Numbered from the stretch's first letter, positions 1-9,538 are shown. The stretch is DNA of 64,000 nucleotides from Chitinophagaceae bacterium UBA4407 (GCA_002390845.1 DGQT01000050.1:124001-188000); one strand, 5' to 3'. Notes: a model not told the origin generated them from the sequence alone. Program-made: numbers and translations.

Positions 1-2
1 AT

Positions 3-1514
3 CATATTCAGCAGCGTATTGAAGCATTACCAGTACCTGCAAAAAATATTTACCTGCTCAATGCAAATGTTGAAGGACAGTTGTATTACTTAACCTTAGA
101 TTATCGTGCACTAACTGCTACATTAAACAGCTACGATATTGATAAAAGGAAATCAGATGTAGTAATGAGTGGTATCTATTCGTACACGGTAAGCAGCGAC
201 GGTAAAAAATTATTGTACGGAGCCAATGGCGCTTATGGTATCGTTGCCACAGGCGGCAAACCCAATTTAGGCGATGGTGCACTAAATACTGCTGCAATAA
301 AAGTATTTGTTGATCCCGAAAAAGAATGGACGCAAATGTATAATGAGGCCTGGAGGTTGGAGCGAGATTTTCTTTATGTAAAAAATGCGAATGGTGCCAA
401 CCTTGAAGCACTGAAAAAAAAGTATGCAGTGTTCCTTCCATACCTCGCACACAGAAGCGATCTGGATTACCTGTTCAGAAATATGCTGGGCGAATTGGTG
501 CTCGGTCATGTGTTTGTGGGTGGTGGTGATTTTCCCAAAACAAAAAATGTAAGTGTAGGCTTGCTTGGTGCCGATTATGAAATTGCAAATGGATATTACC
601 GTTTCAAAAAAATATATTCAGGGCTTAACTGGAACCCGGATCTTGTAGCCCCGCTTACACAGCCTGGTATTGATGTAAAGCAGGGCCAGTATTTAGTTGC
701 AATAAATGGTGTGCCGCTAACAGCAGCAACAAATATCTACAGCCTGTTTCAAAATACTGCCGGCAAGCAAATTAAAATTTCAGTAAATGATTCAGCTTCG
801 CTAAAAGGCGCAAAAGATTTTATTGTAGTGCCATCTCAAAGTGAACGCGGTTTACGAACTATGGATTGGGTAGAGACGAACCGAAAAATTGTTGACTCTT
901 TAAGCGGCGGCAGAATTGCTTATGTGTACCTGCCAAATACCACTACAGACGGATATGATTTCTTTAACCGCTATTTCTTTTCGCAGTTAAATAAAGATGC
1001 AGTGATAGCTGACGACCGCAACAATATGGGTGGCTCTGCTGCCGATTATATTGTTGATTTTCTTGCTCGCAAAACGGTGATGTATTCCAATCAGCGCGAC
1101 AATAAACCATTCTCTATTCCCAATGCCGTTATCAATGGGCCAAAAATTATGCTCACCAATTCGCATGCACTTTCCGGCGGAGACCTCATGCCATATATGT
1201 TTCGTGCAAAAGGCGTTGGCAAACTCGTTGGCACCACCACATTCGGCATACTCGTAGGAAATTCACTCGGCCACCAGTTAATGGATGGAGCATTCATCTC
1301 GTCTCCAAACATTGGCATCTTTGGCACCGAAGGCAAATGGATCATTGAACAGGAAGGCGTAGCGCCGGATGTGGCCATAGAAAATTATCCAAAAGATTTA
1401 ATTAAAGGCCGCGATGCGCAATTAGAAAAAGCGATACAATTAATCATGAAAGATTTGCCGCCGCATAAAGAATTGCAGCAGCCTGCCGATCCCATTCGTG
1501 TAGCGGATTATTAG
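3..1514 (+). CDS. Tricorn-type S41 protease, 3' part of gene
   Basis: The frame is open from the window edge, so the gene starts upstream and only about 503 C-terminal residues are seen. The order fits a tricorn protease homologue: the end of a beta-propeller, a helical linker (EKEWTQMYNEAWRLERDFLY), a PDZ-like stretch (GQYLVAINGVPL) and an S41 core. The likely nucleophile is the Ser of HALSGGD, followed by the usual GVGKLVGTTTFG. Such enzymes degrade peptides and are often exported in Bacteroidota, but the N-terminus that would show a signal peptide is missing. The gene ends in an ordinary TAG stop with a T-rich run after it. Family is confident; substrate unknown. Confidence 0.88.
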   Translation, partial: HIQQRIEALPVPAKNIYLLNANVEGQLYYLTLDYRALTATLNSYDIDKRKSDVVMSGIYSYTVSSDGKKLLYGANGAYGIVATGGKPNLGDGALNTAAIKVFVDPEKEWTQMYNEAWRLERDFLYVKNANGANLEALKKKYAVFLPYLAHRSDLDYLFRNMLGELVLGHVFVGGGDFPKTKNVSVGLLGADYEIANGYYRFKKIYSGLNWNPDLVAPLTQPGIDVKQGQYLVAINGVPLTAATNIYSLFQNTAGKQIKISVNDSASLKGAKDFIVVPSQSERGLRTMDWVETNRKIVDSLSGGRIAYVYLPNTTTDGYDFFNRYFFSQLNKDAVIADDRNNMGGSAADYIVDFLARKTVMYSNQRDNKPFSIPNAVINGPKIMLTNSHALSGGDLMPYMFRAKGVGKLVGTTTFGILVGNSLGHQLMDGAFISSPNIGIFGTEGKWIIEQEGVAPDVAIENYPKDLIKGRDAQLEKAIQLIMKDLPPHKELQQPADPIRVADY

Positions 1515-1537
1515 AATATAAATCTTTTTTTTTTGAT

Positions 1538-1590
1538 GCCATCTGCATTGCAGGTGGCATCTTCGTTGTGTCACTCACTTGTACGTTTTG
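1538..1590 (-). repeat. Dispersed repeat, single type B arm with hairpin
   Basis: A hairpin (GATGCCA, CTGCATTGCAG, TGGCATC) runs into the type B core GTTGTGTCACTCACTTGTAC, read toward the right. No second arm follows. It sits just after the S41 protease stop. Confidence 0.7.
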
Positions 1591-1646
1591 TTCTTTATTG
1601 AGCTTTTACCGACTAGTAGATTGAAGCTCAGATTGTGGCGAGGATA

Positions 1647-1684
1647 GGATGCCTAAGAATATTTTCAAATATTCTTAGGCATCC
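1647..1684. repeat. Perfect 38-bp palindrome
   Basis: Two 18-nt arms (GGATGCCTAAGAATATTT and its exact complement) surround a 2-nt loop. There is no T-run beyond the stem. It lies in the 370-bp spacer before the TPR kinase, about 200 bp upstream of its chosen start. Apart from this and the type B arm, nothing else is recognisable in that spacer. Confidence 0.85.
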
Positions 1685-1884
1685 ACCGAACACCCACCCG
1701 GGTATTCTCAATTTTATACGCGGACACTTAACAAGGCTGATAGTAGCATATACCGGTAAAATAAAATGTAAAGGTTAAAATATTTTTATAATTTACTATG
1801 CCGTCACCGGGTAAGCTAAAATTTATACAACATGGTAAAAGAGGCAATACCGCAACGGCGATTTTTAAAGCAAAACTTTTAAAT

Positions 1885-3834
1885 ATGAAAGCAAAAGCTG
1901 CAATAGTATTATCTGTATTCGTTTTGCAGCTCCTTGCGTTAAATGTATATCCGAAAAACAGCGCCATTGACTCACTGCAAAAAGCTTTACAAATACAAAA
2001 AGAAGATACTGCCAAAGTAAATACACTGAATGCACTTGCTTCTGAATTCAGGTATTATAATAATGACACAGGTTTATATTTCGCAAACCAGGCAGTAGCT
2101 CTTGCTACCAGGCTGAATTATGAAATTGGAATTGCTGATGCGAAAATTAAATTGGGCCAACTATACTCAATCATTGGAAAATATAGTGAAGGAATAAAAA
2201 CAGGTAATGAAGCATTGGTTTTATATAATAAATTACTTGCATCAGCAAACCCGCCGAACAAAGAAAATATTCTGTTTAAAATAGCAGACAGTTATAACAT
2301 ACTTTTTTTGAATACATTCCCCCAGGGCAATTATCCCGAGGCATTAAAAATAGGATTTCTTGAATTAAAGATCAGGGAGAAACTTAACGACAAGCAAGGC
2401 GTCTCTAACGCTCAATTTAATATTGGCAATATTTATTACTGTCAACATAACTATTCGGAAGCTTTAAAACATCATTTTGCTTGTTTAGCAATCTGCAAGC
2501 AATTGAAAGATAAAGTTGGCGTCTCAAGTACTTACAGTGCTATCGGCCTTGTTTATTTTGATCAGGGAAATAACGAGGAAGCATCAAAGTACTATTCGGC
2601 TGCTTTAAAACTTGGGAAAGAAGTAAATGACAGTTTTAACCTTGCAGAGATTTATGTCAACCTCATACTACTTGAATACAAAAGAAAAAATTACAACGAA
2701 GCACTAAAGAATGGTTTTGCAGCTTTAACAATTTACGGGAAAATCGGGTTGAATTTTAATATCCCTTTTGTTTTAAATAATATGGCAATGGTTTATATGG
2801 ACGAAAAAAAATACGAAGACGCTTCTGAATATCTTGCTAAGGCACTATCCGTTGCAAAAGAAACCAATCATTTGGAATATATTAAACTGACCTATGAAAA
2901 TTTTGCGGTATTGGATAGTTTACAAGGCAACTATAGAAAATCACTGCAAGATTATAAACTTGCCGTTACATATCGCGATAGCCTGATGAATAAGGAGAAT
3001 ACCCAAAAAATAACACAGCAGCAAATGCAGTATGAGTTTGATAAAAAAGATGCCGCTGCAAAAGCAGCACAGGAAGAAAAAGATATCATCACTTCGGCAG
3101 AAATTAAAAGACAAAAACTCATCCGTAATTTTTCTTTCGCCCTCGCATTTTTAATTCTTACTTTTTCGGCTTATATTTTTTACCGCTATAAAAAGAAAAA
3201 ACAATTGCAAAGCCAGCAGGCATTGACTAATGAACGGCTCCGCATCAGCCGAGAGTTGCATGATGAAGTAGGCGCTACACTCAGCGGTATTGCTATGTAT
3301 AGCCACTTAACAAAAGCACAGATAAAAAATGCAAACACCGCTGAAGTAGAAAAATCATTAAACATCATGCAGGAATCTGCAGGAGAAATGGTAAACAAAC
3401 TCAACGATATTGTATGGCTCGTAAATCCAGACCAGGATTCCCTGCAAAAACTAATTCAGCGTTTGGAAGATTACGCAAGAGATATGGCAGCCATTAAAAA
3501 TATACATGTAAAAGTAAATACGCCTGAAAATTTGCATAAGCATAGCCTGCCAATGGAATGCCGTCGCAATATTTATCTCTTCTGCAAAGAGGCTATAAAC
3601 AATGCCGTTAAATACAGTAACGGAACTTTACTTGAACTGAATATAAAGGAGGCGGGTAATTTATTGGAGTTTTCTTTAAGTGACAATGGCAAGGGATTCG
3701 ATGTGGTAACGGTAAGACGGGGCAACGGTTTGGAGAACATGCAGAAACGGGCGGATGAAATTGGTGCAAAGCTTACTTTGGAGTCAAATCAGGATGCAGG
3801 CTCGCTTGTTTCCATGCAAATAAAAATCACCTGA
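1885..3834 (+). CDS. TPR sensor histidine kinase, membrane-anchored
   Basis: A 649-residue sensor kinase. The start chosen gives MKAKAAIVLSVFVLQLLALN, a good signal peptide; an upstream in-frame ATG at 1798 adds a non-signal leader. Then come about seven tetratricopeptide repeats (residues 40-370), a short coiled coil, one membrane segment near 415-435, and a kinase core. The core has phosphoacceptor His459 in SRELHDEVG, an N-box (CKEAINNAVKYS) and an ATP lid motif (DNGKGFD). The TPR sensor would be periplasmic and the kinase cytoplasmic. No response regulator is adjacent, so its partner must be encoded elsewhere. The signal is unknown. Confidence 0.9.
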   Translation: MKAKAAIVLSVFVLQLLALNVYPKNSAIDSLQKALQIQKEDTAKVNTLNALASEFRYYNNDTGLYFANQAVALATRLNYEIGIADAKIKLGQLYSIIGKYSEGIKTGNEALVLYNKLLASANPPNKENILFKIADSYNILFLNTFPQGNYPEALKIGFLELKIREKLNDKQGVSNAQFNIGNIYYCQHNYSEALKHHFACLAICKQLKDKVGVSSTYSAIGLVYFDQGNNEEASKYYSAALKLGKEVNDSFNLAEIYVNLILLEYKRKNYNEALKNGFAALTIYGKIGLNFNIPFVLNNMAMVYMDEKKYEDASEYLAKALSVAKETNHLEYIKLTYENFAVLDSLQGNYRKSLQDYKLAVTYRDSLMNKENTQKITQQQMQYEFDKKDAAAKAAQEEKDIITSAEIKRQKLIRNFSFALAFLILTFSAYIFYRYKKKKQLQSQQALTNERLRISRELHDEVGATLSGIAMYSHLTKAQIKNANTAEVEKSLNIMQESAGEMVNKLNDIVWLVNPDQDSLQKLIQRLEDYARDMAAIKNIHVKVNTPENLHKHSLPMECRRNIYLFCKEAINNAVKYSNGTLLELNIKEAGNLLEFSLSDNGKGFDVVTVRRGNGLENMQKRADEIGAKLTLESNQDAGSLVSMQIKIT

Positions 3835-3973
3835 TAGAGTATTTCCCTATAGGTCGGTGTACCCCAGCGACCGAAAAATAATTAATACGGCAATTTGAAA
3901 TGCGTCTGCTTTTAACCAGTTTGTATTTCCATGCAGGTTATTTACTACATTCATAGAGTATTTGTAAATAACT

Positions 3974-4582
3974 ATGCAAAAAATTCTTTATAGTGTATTA
4001 ATCATTTTGTTGCTCTGCACGCAATTGCCGGGTACTATGGGCTGCATAAAAGAGTATAGTTTTGAAGGTGCTGTTGTTGACACAACCATTATACCAACTG
4101 ATACAATTCCCCTGCCTGTTGACAGTACAACAAACATGGAATATGAATTCCCGGTTTGCGATAGTTGTAAAAATATAGAGGGTTATAACCTTGGGAAATG
4201 GAGTTACAAAACAGGCAATTCGGTTTTATGTGGCAATATTACAGCGGCAATACGTTCGCCCGATAGCAGTGCCTTTACTTTCTTCGGTCCATCGGCCTGC
4301 TCGCTGGATACAGGCGTAATATTTACAGTATATCTTGATGAAAATAAACTAAATAAAGACCTCTCCAATATTGGTAGCAGTAAAGTGATTTTTTATTATT
4401 ACGACAATGTATCGCACAAGGATATTTTTACATCAGAAAACTACGCGATGATTACCGTTACAATTGACAGCTATAACCACGCAACAGGCATTGCGAGAGG
4501 CAGGTTTTATGGTATTACAATACGAAAGGATGCCAGTGCTGCCACAATAGAAGATGGTAAATATGAAGTGAAGTTTAAGTGA
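3974..4582 (+). CDS. Putative lipoprotein, function unknown
   Basis: A 202-residue protein with a lipoprotein signal peptide; the likely lipobox ends at Cys24 (GTMGC). A Thr/Pro/Asp-rich linker (IIPTDTIPLPVDST) leads to a beta-rich domain with paired cysteines (CDSCKN) and a C-terminal stretch, GIARGRFYGITIRK. I do not recognise a named family, though similar small lipoproteins are common in Chitinophagaceae. It follows the TPR kinase after 139 bp and may be transcribed separately. Its 3' end faces the DUF6498 gene with a dispersed repeat between them. Confidence 0.7.
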   Translation: MQKILYSVLIILLLCTQLPGTMGCIKEYSFEGAVVDTTIIPTDTIPLPVDSTTNMEYEFPVCDSCKNIEGYNLGKWSYKTGNSVLCGNITAAIRSPDSSAFTFFGPSACSLDTGVIFTVYLDENKLNKDLSNIGSSKVIFYYYDNVSHKDIFTSENYAMITVTIDSYNHATGIARGRFYGITIRKDASAATIEDGKYEVKFK

Positions 4583-4671
4583 TTTCTTATATCTGTTGGT
4601 CTTGTTCATATTTCTTCTGCACTTTCTTTTTACCATCTACCTTCACTTCAATAAAAGCTTAATAAAGTATC

Positions 4672-4738
4672 TGAACGTACAAGTGTGCGACGCAACGAAA
4701 GCTTCATTCATATTCCAATGCCCGGCTCAAAAAAATTA
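4672..4738 (+). repeat. Dispersed repeat, single type A arm
   Basis: The core GTACAAGTGTGCGACGCAAC is followed by an AGCTTCAT segment and the outer end GCCCGGCTCAAAAAAA. It lies between two convergent genes, and its A-run reaches the stop codon of the DUF6498 gene. Confidence 0.85.
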
Positions 4739-5419
4739 TTCGGCTTTTATTTTTTTCTTACCGGCATCTTCAATAATCTTTTGATAATCCAAAATGCTTT
4801 CGAAGAAAATTTTTACAATTACAAAAATTAGTATGAATATCTTTCCAAGATCAAACTCAAGCAAGAATGCGCCGATAATTACACAGAACTGTTGCACAAA
4901 TATTCGCCCATAAGGCGCGAACAATAATGTGCCTAATGAAGCTGTTTTATATGCACCGTTAAAAACAAAATCTTTTAAAACCACAATGCCATAACTGGCA
5001 ATAAATAATAACAATAACTGTTCCGTTGCAGGCGACAGGTAATCTGTTACATGAGTTATAAACCGGAAAAAAGAAGAAGGGCCAAAAGTAAAATCTCCAA
5101 TAGCTGCTACCTGTAAAAAAATACTGATCTGTATAAAAAGAAAGAAACCGTAATGCACCATGAAAAACAAAATAAAAAAGTAACCTGATACCATTGTAGT
5201 TGCGCCGCCGTTACTCCACTCATCTTTCTTTTTTATCAACGTGGTCATCCACATCATAATGATGTTGTAAAAGCCTGCGATAATGCTTTCAAGACAATAC
5301 ACAAGAAAGACTTCCCTTGCATTCCAGTCTCTAAACCAAACGCCCCACAAAGGAACAAGGTTAACAAGAATCAAAAAAATATCGGTATTGCTTAAACGTC
5401 TCTTAAGGAATTGCTTCAA
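4736..5419 (-). CDS. DUF6498-like integral membrane protein
   Basis: A 227-residue membrane protein with about five hydrophobic segments. The N-terminal part (LVNLVPLWGVWFRDWNAREVFLVYCLES) resembles the DUF6498 family, in which a conserved W..W.......Y..E pattern lies in the first helices. Function is unknown. The gene is divergent from the isoaspartyl peptidase gene, 66 bp away. Its stop codon overlaps the A-rich tail of a dispersed repeat, so the repeat may supply its transcription end. Confidence 0.7.
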   Translation of the reverse strand: MKQFLKRRLSNTDIFLILVNLVPLWGVWFRDWNAREVFLVYCLESIIAGFYNIIMMWMTTLIKKKDEWSNGGATTMVSGYFFILFFMVHYGFFLFIQISIFLQVAAIGDFTFGPSSFFRFITHVTDYLSPATEQLLLLFIASYGIVVLKDFVFNGAYKTASLGTLLFAPYGRIFVQQFCVIIGAFLLEFDLGKIFILIFVIVKIFFESILDYQKIIEDAGKKKIKAE

Positions 5420-5485
5420 AACTTAGAATTTTTAAGTACGTAATTTATTTACTTTCGCCGGGTTGGCGAATACCCACTTACACGT

Positions 5486-6433
5486 ATGGAAAAATTTACT
5501 TTGGTTATACACGGCGGTGCAGGAACGATTCTTAAAGAAGACATGACACCCGAACTGGAACAGGCTTACCTGCTGGGTTTAAAAGCAGCACTTGATGCAG
5601 GGTTTGCAAGTCTGGAAGAAGGTGGCTCTGCAGTAAATGCCGTAAAAGCTGCATTGGTTATTCTTGAAGATAATATGCTCTTTAATGCAGGCCGCGGTTC
5701 GGTATTTACCAAAAAAGGTGTACAGGAAATGGATGCTGCAATAATGGATGGCAGCACACTCGATGCAGGCGCAGTAAGTGGTGTACGCAATGTGCGCAAC
5801 CCCATAGAACTTGCCACTGAAGTAATGCGTAACAGCAATCATGTTTTTTTAAGCGGTAAAGGCGCTAACGATTTTGCCATAAAACAAGGCATTAAATTAG
5901 AGCCCGATGAATTTTTCTTTTCGCAGTTTCGCTACGATCAATGGAAGGCAATAAGAGATTCCGACAACTATTCACTTGATCATACACACCAGCAGCTTGA
6001 AGAGTTGATGAAAGATAAAAAATTCGGAACCGTTGGTGCAGTTGCCTGCGACATGAAAGGCAACATTGCTGCCGCTACAAGTACCGGCGGAATGACGAAT
6101 AAAAAATACGGCCGTATTGGCGACAGCCCTATGATTGGCTGTGGCACTTACGCAAACAACAATACCTGCGCTATCAGTTGCACGGGGCACGGCGAAATGT
6201 TTATCCGAGCCGTTGCCGCTTACGATGTAAGCTGCTTAATGGAGTACAAAGGGCTTAGCTTAAACGAAGCAATGAATATTGTGGTGCACAATAAGCTTAT
6301 AAAAATTGGTGGCGAAGGCGGCATGATTGGCGTAGATGCGCAGGGTAATGCAGCAATGGTTTTTAACAGTGCCGGCATGTACCGCGGTGCCAGAAACAGC
6401 CAAGGCTTAGACGAAGTAGCTATTTACAGTTAG
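5486..6433 (+). CDS. iaaA: Isoaspartyl peptidase / type 2 L-asparaginase
   Basis: A 315-residue Ntn-hydrolase of the plant-type asparaginase family, which removes isoaspartyl residues from damaged peptides and hydrolyses asparagine. The precursor cleaves itself before Thr182 in FGTVGAVACD, which becomes the nucleophile. The HGGAG motif near the N-terminus, the GAGRGSVF-like loop (NAGRGSVFTKKG) and GDSPMIGCGTYA are all present. No signal peptide is seen, so it is cytoplasmic. A clear terminator follows. Length matches the family. Confidence 0.93.
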   Translation: MEKFTLVIHGGAGTILKEDMTPELEQAYLLGLKAALDAGFASLEEGGSAVNAVKAALVILEDNMLFNAGRGSVFTKKGVQEMDAAIMDGSTLDAGAVSGVRNVRNPIELATEVMRNSNHVFLSGKGANDFAIKQGIKLEPDEFFFSQFRYDQWKAIRDSDNYSLDHTHQQLEELMKDKKFGTVGAVACDMKGNIAAATSTGGMTNKKYGRIGDSPMIGCGTYANNNTCAISCTGHGEMFIRAVAAYDVSCLMEYKGLSLNEAMNIVVHNKLIKIGGEGGMIGVDAQGNAAMVFNSAGMYRGARNSQGLDEVAIYS

Positions 6434-6458
6434 CATAATATTTCGCACATGAGAAATG

Positions 6459-6491
6459 AAATCCCGTTCTGAATTTTCAGACGGGATTTTT
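6459..6491 (+). terminator. Intrinsic terminator after iaaA
   Basis: AAATCCCGT and ACGGGATTT flank an inner CTGAA/TTCAG stem, and a T-run follows. It starts 26 bp after the iaaA stop. Confidence 0.85.
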
Positions 6492-6506
6492 AATTAGAAG
6501 TTTTTT

Positions 6507-6660
6507 TATGAGCCCGGCCTTAGTATTTCATGGCATCAACTGTTGCCACGCTCGGTTCAACGTTCCATTTTTATGGGAACATTTAAGCGAAGCGTGGCAG
6601 TTTATCCTGAGCGCAGCCGAAGGGTCGCACAATTGAACGTTCAGATTATGACTCGGCAAA
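6507..6660. repeat. Dispersed repeat, diverged copy with GCCACGCT core
   Basis: The outer end TGAGCCCGGCC and CATGGCATC segment match the family. The core is replaced by GTTGCCACGCTCGG, which pairs with AGCGAAGCGTGGCAG downstream. A second end, GACTCGGC, closes the copy at the 3' side of the beta-barrel gene. Confidence 0.65.
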
Positions 6661-6679
6661 TGCGCAGCTGTGGAAGTAA

Positions 6680-7336
6680 TTAAAATGAATAGCCAACTTC
6701 CAATCCAATTGAATAAGCATTAAAGCTGGGCGATTTTGAATCATTGATCAATGGGCTTTGTATTTGAGAAAGTGAATAGCGAAAAACAGGATGTACTAAA
6801 ATTTTACCTTTACCCTTAAGTGAAAACTTTCCGTAAACACCACTCATAAGTGAAAACTGTTTAGATAACAAGTCTGCACTTTGCAGGGCAGAACTGATTT
6901 TCCATTGTGGCAAAATACCTGCATCAATCGTAAGCTGCATTTTTTTGTTGCCTAATAGATATCGCTCTATTGATAAAGGTGCTCCGGCATAATAAGCTGT
7001 TTTACGATAGTCGAATGACACAGGGCCACTAGCGGTACCAGACGAAGCACCACCTTTTGTAATAAATCCTTTTTCATCGATATCAAGACCGGTATTTATG
7101 TGCCATTTTTTTGAAAGATAAAAAGAAATCAACGCCTGGAACGATAAACCCGCAGTTGCTTTTTCATTAAAAATATAGCTGCCTATGCCAGGATTAATAA
7201 TATTTATATGCTGAAGATTTGTTTTTGTTGTGTACAAAGGACCAGCCATAAAAATAAAGCTTGCCCTTTTTCCAACTTGCGCCACCACTGTTGTGGTAAA
7301 TAAAACTGCCATGCAAAATGTTATCATTTTTCTCAT
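6680..7336 (-). CDS. Outer-membrane beta-barrel protein
   Basis: A 218-residue exported protein. The start chosen gives MRKMITFCMAVLFTTTVVAQ, a signal peptide; an upstream in-frame ATG would put it 19 residues inside. The mature part has alternating hydrophobic strands and a C-terminal strand ending in Phe (YSIGLEVGYSF), the usual barrel-assembly signal. It matches the general outer-membrane beta-barrel (PorT-like) group in size. No specific function can be named. It is divergent from the intradiol dioxygenase gene, with 76 bp between starts. Confidence 0.75.
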   Translation of the reverse strand: MRKMITFCMAVLFTTTVVAQVGKRASFIFMAGPLYTTKTNLQHINIINPGIGSYIFNEKATAGLSFQALISFYLSKKWHINTGLDIDEKGFITKGGASSGTASGPVSFDYRKTAYYAGAPLSIERYLLGNKKMQLTIDAGILPQWKISSALQSADLLSKQFSLMSGVYGKFSLKGKGKILVHPVFRYSLSQIQSPLINDSKSPSFNAYSIGLEVGYSF

Positions 7337-7412
7337 GTATTTGTGACAAATTTGAAAAGCAAACCGTTGCATTATTTTAAATCTTAATTTCAAACTTTAA
7401 TAACAAACGAGT

Positions 7413-8075
7413 ATGAACAGAAATAAATTTCTTTCACTGTTGGGGCTTTCATCTGTTGGCACATTGTTCTTTTCAGCAAGAAAAAAAGACGCCGTAACAC
7501 TGCTTACAGATTGTAACGATCCAATTACACCAACGGTTCCAATTGGCCCGTACTACAAAGATGAAAAGCTGAACCGTATTGATATTACAGAAGCAAAAAA
7601 GGGTACACCTATTGAATATATTTTCAGAGTAGAAGATAAACACTGCATTCCTATTGAAGGTGCTATAGTTGACATTTGGCAGTGCGATAACGATGGGCAT
7701 TATTCTGACTTTGAAAAAGAAAACACCTTAAACCAAACCTGGTTAAGAGGCTTTCAAAAAACAGATAAAGATGGGGTGTGCAGGTTTAAGTCTGTTTTCC
7801 CTGGCTGGTACACAGGAAGGATAACGCATTTGCATGCTAAGGTTCACATGAACAATGAAGATGTACTGATTACGAATTTCTTTTTTCCAAAGGAAATTGA
7901 AAATGAGGTGTATAAAAATCCGGTATATACAAAAGGGCCAAACCTAACAACGCTTAAAGAAGATTTTGAATTAAGCGTAGACACAGATACAAAACGACGT
8001 GATACATTAATTATGAATGTAACAAAGGATATGCATGATAATTTGGTTGCTAAGTATACCATTGCATTGGTATAG
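7413..8075 (+). CDS. Intradiol ring-cleavage dioxygenase family protein
   Basis: A 220-residue protein of the catechol 1,2-/protocatechuate 3,4-dioxygenase fold. All four expected Fe(III) ligands can be placed: Tyr of GHYSDF, Tyr of PGWYTGR, and the two His of THLHAKVH. The family opens catechol-type rings with O2. The first 35 residues (LSLLGLSSVGTLFFSA) look like an export signal, and a Cys follows at DCNDP, so it may be a surface or periplasmic member, as is common in Bacteroidota. No aromatic-degradation genes are nearby, so the substrate is unknown. Confidence 0.85.
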   Translation: MNRNKFLSLLGLSSVGTLFFSARKKDAVTLLTDCNDPITPTVPIGPYYKDEKLNRIDITEAKKGTPIEYIFRVEDKHCIPIEGAIVDIWQCDNDGHYSDFEKENTLNQTWLRGFQKTDKDGVCRFKSVFPGWYTGRITHLHAKVHMNNEDVLITNFFFPKEIENEVYKNPVYTKGPNLTTLKEDFELSVDTDTKRRDTLIMNVTKDMHDNLVAKYTIALV

Positions 8076-8272
8076 ATTCATTTCAGGTAATAATAGCTGT
8101 ACTTAGAACACGCAACCAGAGCCAAATTGTTGCTTGAAATTTTGGAATAGAAAATAAAAAGAATAACTTTATTATTCAGTCAGCATAACGGGTTTAAGTA
8201 TTACAGCTTAACTCAAAATAGCCTCAGGGGAAAAAAGTGGTAAATTTTTTTTAACCAAATAAACCTGATGTT

Positions 8273-8635
8273 ATGCTGAAATTTTTTTTCTCTTGCCTGT
8301 GCCTGATCTTTATTAACGGTGGCTTTGCACAAACCACCATACAGCCAAAAGATGCGCCGAAATATATTGGGCAAACCGTTACGGTATGTGGCAAAATTTA
8401 TGGTGGTAAATATTTAGACGCTGTAAAAAACAAACCCACATTTTTAAATATGGGTGCCCTTTACCCCAACCAGTTGTTAACGGTTGTAATATGGGGAGAT
8501 TCGCGGAAGAATTTTAGCTATGCACCTGAAGAAAAATTGAAAAACAAAACAGTTTGCGTAACGGGTAAAGTTGAAACCTTTAAGGGTAAAGCGCAGATTA
8601 CAATTGATAAGGAAAGCCTGATAAAGGAGCAATAA
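8273..8635 (+). CDS. Small secreted OB-fold-like protein
   Basis: A 120-residue protein with signal peptide MLKFFFSCLCLIFINGGFAQ. The mature part (DAPKYIGQTVTVCGKI, then VVIWGDSRKNF, then VCVTGKVETFKGKAQI) has the five-strand pattern of an OB-fold, and two Cys (VTVCGK, TVCVTG) could form a disulfide. Similar short periplasmic OB proteins occur in Bacteroidota, but their role is not known. It lies 197 bp after the dioxygenase gene, with no obvious operon link. Confidence 0.65.
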   Translation: MLKFFFSCLCLIFINGGFAQTTIQPKDAPKYIGQTVTVCGKIYGGKYLDAVKNKPTFLNMGALYPNQLLTVVIWGDSRKNFSYAPEEKLKNKTVCVTGKVETFKGKAQITIDKESLIKEQ

Positions 8636-8698
8636 AGCCAGGATAATTATTTATTTTGTAGAGGTTGATATTGTATCGCTACTTGCAGCTATTTTGTT

Positions 8699-8761
8699 GG
8701 CGTACAAGTGTGCGACGCAAGTAAGGCTTCATAGCAATACAATAGCCGGGCTAAAAAAATA
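8699..8761 (+). repeat. Dispersed repeat, single type A arm
   Basis: The core GTACAAGTGTGCGACGCAA leads to GGCTTCAT and AGCCGGGCTAAAAAAA. It ends 12 bp before the SDR start codon, so it would lie in that gene's 5' untranslated region. Confidence 0.85.
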
Positions 8762-8773
8762 TCAAACGGTTGT

Positions 8774-9538
8774 ATGCAAAAATTATTCGATAGGCAGTCA
8801 GCAATTATTACCGGGGCAGGCCAGGGCATTGGGTTTGAAATTGCAAGGCAACTGGCACTGCAGGGCGCATCGGTTATTTTGAATGATGTGGATGAAACGC
8901 TTGCGCAGCAGGCTTCTGCAAAGATTTCAGAACAAGGCGGCACTTGTTATGCAATAGCTGGCGATGCAGCGGATACGGTTTTTATTCAGCGCATGGTGGA
9001 TGAAGCAGTACAAAGATTTGGTGCGCTGACTATTGTAATTGCAAATGCAGGCATTACTTTATTTGCAGATTTTTTTGATTACAAACCGGAAGCTCTGCAA
9101 CGTGTGATGAGCGTTAATTTAAGTGGTAGTTTTTTTCTTGCGCAGGCTGCTGCCAAACAAATGCGCAACCAGCAAAGTGGTGGCAGTATTTTATTTATGT
9201 CCAGTGTAACAGGGCACCAGGCTCATAAAAATTTAGCCGCATATAGTATGACAAAAGCGGGTCTTGAAATGCTTGCTAAAAACTTAGTGATTGAATTATC
9301 TCCTTATAAAATTTCTGTGAATGCAGTTGCGCCAGGCGCTACTGTAACAGAACGTACCAGCGAAGATGTTGAGTACGATAAAACCTGGAGCCGCATAACA
9401 CCAATGGGCAGGCCGGCAACAGTAAGCGATATAGCCAATGCTGCATTGTTTTTAGTATCGCCATTATCCAGGCATATTACAGGACAGAGCTTAGTTATTG
9501 ATGGTGGGTGGACCTCTGTAAGTCCGTCTCCATATTGA
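8774..9538 (+). CDS. SDR-family NAD(P)-dependent oxidoreductase
   Basis: A 254-residue classical short-chain dehydrogenase/reductase. It shows the cofactor motif TGAGQGIG, the NAG motif (IANAGI), the catalytic Ser (MSSVTG), the YSMTK Tyr/Lys pair and the C-terminal ITGQSLVIDGGW. The sequence is near the FabG / glucose 1-dehydrogenase / gluconate dehydrogenase groups. A NDVDE stretch after strand 2 suggests an acidic residue that favours NAD, but the substrate cannot be fixed. It is cytoplasmic, and nearby genes give no pathway context. Confidence 0.88.
   Translation: MQKLFDRQSAIITGAGQGIGFEIARQLALQGASVILNDVDETLAQQASAKISEQGGTCYAIAGDAADTVFIQRMVDEAVQRFGALTIVIANAGITLFADFFDYKPEALQRVMSVNLSGSFFLAQAAAKQMRNQQSGGSILFMSSVTGHQAHKNLAAYSMTKAGLEMLAKNLVIELSPYKISVNAVAPGATVTERTSEDVEYDKTWSRITPMGRPATVSDIANAALFLVSPLSRHITGQSLVIDGGWTSVSPSPY

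Noticed and set aside
1798..1884. Longer N-terminus for the TPR kinase
   Set aside because: The extra 29 residues are basic and polar and would bury a good signal peptide; the ATG at 1885 is preferred.
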